A DNA stretch of 11,083 nt from Gemmatimonadota bacterium (GTDB lineage Bacteria; Gemmatimonadota; Gemmatimonadetes; Longimicrobiales; Gaopeijiaceae): the NCBI GenBank assembly GCA_012959595.1, contig DUCW01000219.1, positions 1 through 11,083 of the forward strand. The letters run 5' to 3'. This document shows, in pieces, positions 7,338 to 11,083 of the stretch (position 1 is the stretch's first letter; each line of letters opens with the position of its first letter). The translations under genes and the position numbers were made by a program. A model generated the notes under the pieces. That model was not told the DNA's origin. It was given only the letters and a program-made list of their open reading frames with translations, and did no database searches.

Positions 7338-8846
7338 ATGGCCAAAGTCAAGGTTTTCGATACCACTCTTAGAGACGGAGAGCAATCTCCTGGCTTCACC
7401 ATGTCTACTGCAGAAAAATTACGCATGGCTATGCAACTTGACGATTTGGGTGTAGATGTAATAGAAGCTGGATTTCCGATAGCATCCGATGATGATTTTT
7501 CGAGTGTGCACCAGATCTCCAAGAAAGTTCGTAGGCCTACTATCGCCGCGCTCGCTCGTGCTAACCCTAAAGACGTTGAGAGAGCAGGAGAATCCGTCCA
7601 ATCTGCGGATAAGCCGAGAATCCACACATTCATAGCGACCTCAGATATACACTTAGCAAAAAAACTTGAAATTGGTCGGGAAGAATGCTTAGATAGGATT
7701 ACTGAAGCTGTCCAACAGGCTCGATCCCTGGTAGACGATGTAGAGTTCAGTGCTGAAGATGCAACTCGAACTGATCTTGCTTTTCTTTGTGAAGCTGTCC
7801 GAGCTGCACTGACAGCTGGGGCGACCACCATCAATATCCCCGACACTGTCGGTTATACTTTTCCTGAGGAATTCTCCTCCCTGATTGTAACTCTATTTAA
7901 TGAAGTTCAGGGATTAAATGAGGCTGTAGTGAGTGTGCATTGCCATGATGATATGGGATTAGCTGTAGCGAACTCTTTGGCAGCTATACGCTCTGGAGCG
8001 AGACAGGTTGAATGTACAATTAATGGTATCGGAGAAAGAGCCGGTAATGCCTCCTTAGAGGAAATTGTGATGGCTCTAGAGGTTCGTAAAGATTTGACAG
8101 AACATCACACAGATATCAACACCGAATCTATTTATAAAACAAGCCAACTTTTGACCCACATAACTGGAATTCACCCACAACCGAATAAAGCTATCGTAGG
8201 GCGGAACGCTTTCGCTCACGAAGCTGGAATTCATCAACACGGTATGCTTAAAGACAAGATCACCTACGAAATAATGACACCCGAACTAGTAGGAGCACCT
8301 GGAACCCAGTTGATTCTTGGGAAACATTCTGGTCGCCATGGGCTTAACAATCGCTATCAGGAGTTAGGACACGAATTGACTAAAGAAGAACTGGACCGAG
8401 CCTACAAATTTTTTACCATCCTGGCAGACCAGAAAAAAGAAGTTCTGGATGAAGATCTGCTGGTCATTCTACGCCATGGGGCAAGGAAAGGTGCTAGTAG
8501 GTTTTATAAGTTACTGGAACTGGACGTGAATTGCGGCAGTGACTTATCCACAGCCAAGGTAAAGCTATCTTATAGTGGTGTTTCTAAAGAGGGTGTGGCA
8601 AAGGATCATGGTCCAATAAATGCCACATTCTCTGCAATCGACGTTGCTATCGGTAAGCATGTCAAAATCAAAGGATTCGAAATCGTAGCCGCTACCCCTG
8701 GACGTGATGCAGTCGGAGTCGTCAATGTCAAAGCACGTATCAACGAGAAAACATTCGCTGGAAGAGGTGCTTCTACAGACATAGTCAACGCTGCTGCTCG
8801 GGCCTACTTAAATGCACTTAATAAGTCCGAACAATCGGGTTCTTAA
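7338..8846 (+). CDS. leuA: 2-isopropylmalate synthase
   Basis: First committed step of leucine synthesis: condenses acetyl-CoA with 2-oxoisovalerate to 2-isopropylmalate in the cytoplasm. It has 502 residues (E. coli LeuA 523). The N-terminal TIM barrel carries DTTLRDGEQSPG at 8-19, with D8 a metal ligand. HCHDDMG at 201-207 supplies H201/H203, and NGIGERAGN at 229-237 supplies the fourth metal ligand, N237. The linker motif AFAHEAGIHQHGMLKDKITY at 291-310 is characteristic of LeuA rather than homocitrate or citramalate synthases. The C-terminal regulatory domain (about 390-495, ending FAGRGASTDIVNAAARAYLN) is intact, so leucine feedback inhibition is likely by family precedent. The ATG at 7338 places the conserved KVFDTTLRDGEQ normally; the only upstream purine-rich match, AGGA at 7323-7326, is 11 bases away and weak. 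It opens the leuABC operon. Confidence 0.95.
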   Translation: MAKVKVFDTTLRDGEQSPGFTMSTAEKLRMAMQLDDLGVDVIEAGFPIASDDDFSSVHQISKKVRRPTIAALARANPKDVERAGESVQSADKPRIHTFIATSDIHLAKKLEIGREECLDRITEAVQQARSLVDDVEFSAEDATRTDLAFLCEAVRAALTAGATTINIPDTVGYTFPEEFSSLIVTLFNEVQGLNEAVVSVHCHDDMGLAVANSLAAIRSGARQVECTINGIGERAGNASLEEIVMALEVRKDLTEHHTDINTESIYKTSQLLTHITGIHPQPNKAIVGRNAFAHEAGIHQHGMLKDKITYEIMTPELVGAPGTQLILGKHSGRHGLNNRYQELGHELTKEELDRAYKFFTILADQKKEVLDEDLLVILRHGARKGASRFYKLLELDVNCGSDLSTAKVKLSYSGVSKEGVAKDHGPINATFSAIDVAIGKHVKIKGFEIVAATPGRDAVGVVNVKARINEKTFAGRGASTDIVNAAARAYLNALNKSEQSGS

Positions 8847-8867
8847 CACACGAACCAAACTCCCCTT

Positions 8868-8897
8868 ATGACTACCAACGAATGAGAGGTATATAAT
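8868..8897 (+). promoter_or_regulatory. Candidate internal promoter before leuB
   Basis: TATAAT at 8892-8897 is a perfect -10 hexamer, with ATGACT (4/6 match to TTGACA) at 8868-8873 and an 18-base spacer. Predicted initiation falls around 8904, at or just inside the leuB start (TTG at 8901), so a transcript from here would be leaderless or would miss the start codon. It may be a chance match. Confidence 0.35.
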
Positions 8898-8900
8898 AGC

Positions 8901-9989
8901 TTGAAGTGGACTATCGCAGTGCTTCCTGGAGATGGTGTTGGACCCGAAGTGACTAGACTTGCAGTCGACGTTCTGGGTAGCACTGCCAAACGTTTCAACC
9001 ACGAATTGAAAGTCGATTTTCACGACATCGGATGGTCAGCATACGAAAATCATGGTGACCCATTGCCACAAAGTACCCTGGAAGGTTGTAAATCAGCCGA
9101 CGCAGTCTTGTTGGGGGCGGTGGGCGACCCTCGTGGCGACAAATTGCCCCCTGATCTTAGACCTGAGAGAGGGCTTCTAGCCCTTCGGAAAGAACTGGAA
9201 TGTTTCGCAAACATCCGTCCAGCTCGACTCCTGTCTTGCTTGGCTGATGCTTCGCCTCTCGCCTTAGAAACGGTTGAAAACACAGATTTAGTGATCGTAC
9301 GAGAGCTAGCTGGAGGTATCTACTACGGTGAGCCCTCTGGGATCCTGGAGGACGGTGAGGTAGCTCTAGACACCATGAGATACCAACGAAATGAGATAGT
9401 TAGAATTACAAGAGTTGCCTTTGAAATAGCCATGGATAGAAAGAGAAAAGTCATTTCAGTCGACAAAGCCAATGTTCTATCAAGCTCCAGGTTATGGCGA
9501 AAGACAGTAACTGAAATAGCCTTAGAATACCCAAAAGTCGATTGTTCCCACATGTTCGTCGACCGAGCCGCGATGGAGCTGGTCATGAATCCTCAAAGCC
9601 TGGATGTCCTCCTGACTTCAAATTTGTTCGGAGACATACTGAGTGACGAAGCAGCAGCAGTGGTAGGATCCATCGGACTTCTGGCCTCAGCCAGTCTCAA
9701 TGAAAACGGTGGTGGAATCTTTGAGCCTGTACATGGATCGGCACCAGACATTGCAGGAAGTGGAAGTGCCAATCCTCTCGCCGCTATCCTCTCGGCAGCC
9801 ATGCTTTTGAGGCAAACCTATTCTCTTGAAATGGAAGCCCGAACAATAGAGGAGTCTGTTGAGGCAGTACTAGAAATGGGCCTACGTACACCTGACCTAG
9901 TCAGAGGAACAGTAGGAGCTACTGTTGGGACTGAAACTATCGGATCAGCTGTATCTCACCAGATTTTACAACGACCGGCAGAAAAATAA
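8901..9989 (+). CDS. leuB: 3-isopropylmalate dehydrogenase
   Basis: NAD-dependent oxidative decarboxylation of 3-isopropylmalate to 2-oxoisocaproate, in the cytoplasm. It has 362 residues (E. coli LeuB 363). Visible motifs: IAVLPGDGVGPEV at 5-17; substrate arginines R96, R106 (ANIRPA) and R134 (VIVREL); catalytic Y141 (GGIYYGEP) and K189 (SVDKANVL); metal-binding D221, D245 and D249 (SNLFGDILSDEA); and the NAD-binding loop FEPVHGSAPDIAG at 274-286, whose D283-I284 pair indicates NAD rather than NADP. The first in-frame start after the stop at 8883 is TTG at 8901, which gives the expected short N-terminus MKWTIAVLPGDG. A purine-rich GAGAGG at 8884-8889 lies 11 bases upstream, longer than ideal. 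The gap from leuA is 54 bases. Confidence 0.94.
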   Translation: MKWTIAVLPGDGVGPEVTRLAVDVLGSTAKRFNHELKVDFHDIGWSAYENHGDPLPQSTLEGCKSADAVLLGAVGDPRGDKLPPDLRPERGLLALRKELECFANIRPARLLSCLADASPLALETVENTDLVIVRELAGGIYYGEPSGILEDGEVALDTMRYQRNEIVRITRVAFEIAMDRKRKVISVDKANVLSSSRLWRKTVTEIALEYPKVDCSHMFVDRAAMELVMNPQSLDVLLTSNLFGDILSDEAAAVVGSIGLLASASLNENGGGIFEPVHGSAPDIAGSGSANPLAAILSAAMLLRQTYSLEMEARTIEESVEAVLEMGLRTPDLVRGTVGATVGTETIGSAVSHQILQRPAEK

Positions 9990-9994
9990 GGAGG
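9988..9994 (+). promoter_or_regulatory. Perfect Shine-Dalgarno site between leuB and leuC
   Basis: AAGGAGG starts within the leuB stop codon (TAA, 9987-9989). It is 21 bases before the first ATG of the leuC frame, too far for normal use, but 9 bases before an in-frame ATA at 10004. This bears directly on the true leuC start. Confidence 0.6.
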
Positions 9995-10015
9995 TTGTGA
10001 AAAATACCCAGAACA

Positions 10016-11083
10016 ATGTTAGATAAGATTTGGGAAAGACACTTAGTTCACAGCCAGGCTAACCAACCTGATCTGATCTATATCGATCTGCACCTGCTAC
10101 ACGAAGTGACATCACCCCAGGCATTTGAAGGACTCCGGATTGCGAAACGTCAGGTACGTCGCCCCAATCTTACTTTTGCTACTGTGGATCACAATATTCC
10201 AACAACAGACAGGTCACTCCCAATACACGACAATCTCGCAAGGAACCAAATCCGAACCTTACGTGAGAACGCCAAAAACTTCGGAATCACTCTCTATGAT
10301 GTAGACAGTGCCGAGCAAGGGATCGTCCATGTCATAGGACCGGAACTGGGACTGACACAACCTGGAATGACAATCGTGTGTGGAGATAGTCACACTTCCA
10401 CACATGGCGCTTTCGGTTCACTAGCCTTCGGAATTGGCACCTCACAAGTCGAACATGTTTTAGCGACACAATGTCTTACTATGGATAAGCCCAAATCCAT
10501 GCAAATTAAATTAGTCGGCAACCTGAGAAGTGGAGTGTCCGCCAAAGACCTAATACTAGGCATCATTGCTAGGATTGGAATTGATGGTGGATCGGGACAC
10601 GTGATCGAATACACAGGAGATGCCATCAGGATTCTTTCTATGGAAGAACGCATGACGGTTTGTAACATGTCCATAGAAGCTGGAGCCCGAGCTGGAATGA
10701 TCTCCCCGGACGATATAACTATCAACTACCTAATGGAGAGAATAGAACTAAGTAACATTGGCAATCCCAATTCGATAATCGACAACTGGATGAACCTACC
10801 TTCAGATGAAGGAAGTGTATTTGACCGCATTATAGAGATTGACGCTGAATCATTGGAACCATGTGTCACCTGGGGCACCAACCCTGGAATGTCGATACCG
10901 ATTACCGAATCCATTCCAGACCCACAGGAAGCAGACTCGGCTGAAACCAGAGATGCCATGGAAAGAGCTCTTTCCTACATGGATCTTGAACCTGGAATTC
11001 CCATTCAAAGAGTTTCAGTAGACAGAGTTTTCATAGGATCATGCACTAATTCTCGACTCTCAGATCTCCAGGCCGCCGCCGCT
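10016..11083 (+). CDS. leuC: 3-isopropylmalate dehydratase large subunit, 3' partial
   Basis: Large Fe-S subunit of isopropylmalate isomerase, which with LeuD converts 2- to 3-isopropylmalate via aconitase-type chemistry. The frame stays open to the last base: 356 codons here, against 466 residues in E. coli LeuC. Family motifs are LLHEVTSPQAFEGLR at 27-41, ATVDHNIPT at 55-63, CGDSHTSTHGAFGSLAFGIG at 122-141, VEHVLATQ at 145-152, CNMSIEAGARAGMISPDD at 216-233 and VFIGSCTNSR at 338-347, where C343 is the first [4Fe-4S] ligand. The other two cysteine ligands lie beyond the window. The annotated ATG is conservative: the preceding in-frame codons ATA CCC AGA ACA (10004-10015) read like the usual MPRT-type LeuC N-terminus, so the real protein may start four codons earlier. 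A stop at 9998 closes the frame further upstream. The gap from leuB is 26 bases. Confidence 0.93.
   Translation, partial: MLDKIWERHLVHSQANQPDLIYIDLHLLHEVTSPQAFEGLRIAKRQVRRPNLTFATVDHNIPTTDRSLPIHDNLARNQIRTLRENAKNFGITLYDVDSAEQGIVHVIGPELGLTQPGMTIVCGDSHTSTHGAFGSLAFGIGTSQVEHVLATQCLTMDKPKSMQIKLVGNLRSGVSAKDLILGIIARIGIDGGSGHVIEYTGDAIRILSMEERMTVCNMSIEAGARAGMISPDDITINYLMERIELSNIGNPNSIIDNWMNLPSDEGSVFDRIIEIDAESLEPCVTWGTNPGMSIPITESIPDPQEADSAETRDAMERALSYMDLEPGIPIQRVSVDRVFIGSCTNSRLSDLQAAAA

Noticed and set aside
7280..7846. 188-residue open frame on the minus strand
   Set aside because: It lies almost wholly antisense to the conserved N-terminal half of leuA, has serine/alanine-rich low-complexity composition and no recognisable motif.
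8838..8856. GGTTC / GAACC inverted repeat at the leuA stop as a terminator
   Set aside because: Only five base pairs with a nine-base loop and no T-tract after it; leuB and leuC follow in the same operon.
10390..10959. Two minus-strand frames and one overlapping plus-strand frame near the window end
   Set aside because: All are shadows of leuC, which is open through this whole region and carries the conserved isomerase motifs.

Overview
This is bacterial chromosomal DNA of moderate, fairly balanced base composition. Genes are tightly packed, several use TTG or GTG starts, and all belong to recognisable metabolic or housekeeping families. No insertion sequence, tRNA, rRNA, CRISPR array, phage gene or other mobile signature was seen. 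The taxon cannot be fixed by eye. A quinone-linked formate dehydrogenase, a divergent YchF and a leuABC order would fit an uncultured environmental lineage such as a Chloroflexota bacterium, but that is a weak guess.

Region 1 (1-4571, + strand) is a membrane-bound formate dehydrogenase operon of the FdnGHI type. It holds the large molybdopterin subunit (5' end outside the window), a four-cluster ferredoxin-like beta subunit with a C-terminal membrane anchor, a di-heme cytochrome b gamma subunit, and the assembly factor FdhE. All three junctions are stop/start overlaps, so the four proteins are probably translated as a coupled set. Together they would oxidise formate and pass electrons through Fe-S clusters and hemes to the quinone pool, with FdhE acting in maturation of the enzyme.

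Region 2 (4568-7145, - strand) holds a divergent YchF-like P-loop NTPase with a TGS-type C-terminus, followed 10 bases later by a sodium:solute symporter of unknown substrate. The symporter gene converges on fdhE and the two 3' ends overlap by 4 bases. The ychF-like gene has a good Shine-Dalgarno site and an extended -10 promoter candidate.

Region 3 (7338-11083, + strand) is a leucine biosynthesis operon: leuA (2-isopropylmalate synthase), leuB (3-isopropylmalate dehydrogenase) and leuC (isopropylmalate isomerase large subunit, cut off by the window end). The 192-base divergent gap between the ychF-like gene and leuA holds the putative promoters and some short repeats.

I see no convincing undescribed biological system. 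The points most worth a second look are the odd start of leuC (a perfect Shine-Dalgarno site 21 bases from the first ATG but 9 bases from an in-frame ATA, or a possible one-base frameshift), a consensus -10 box abutting the TTG start of leuB, and the non-canonical P-loop of the YchF homologue.
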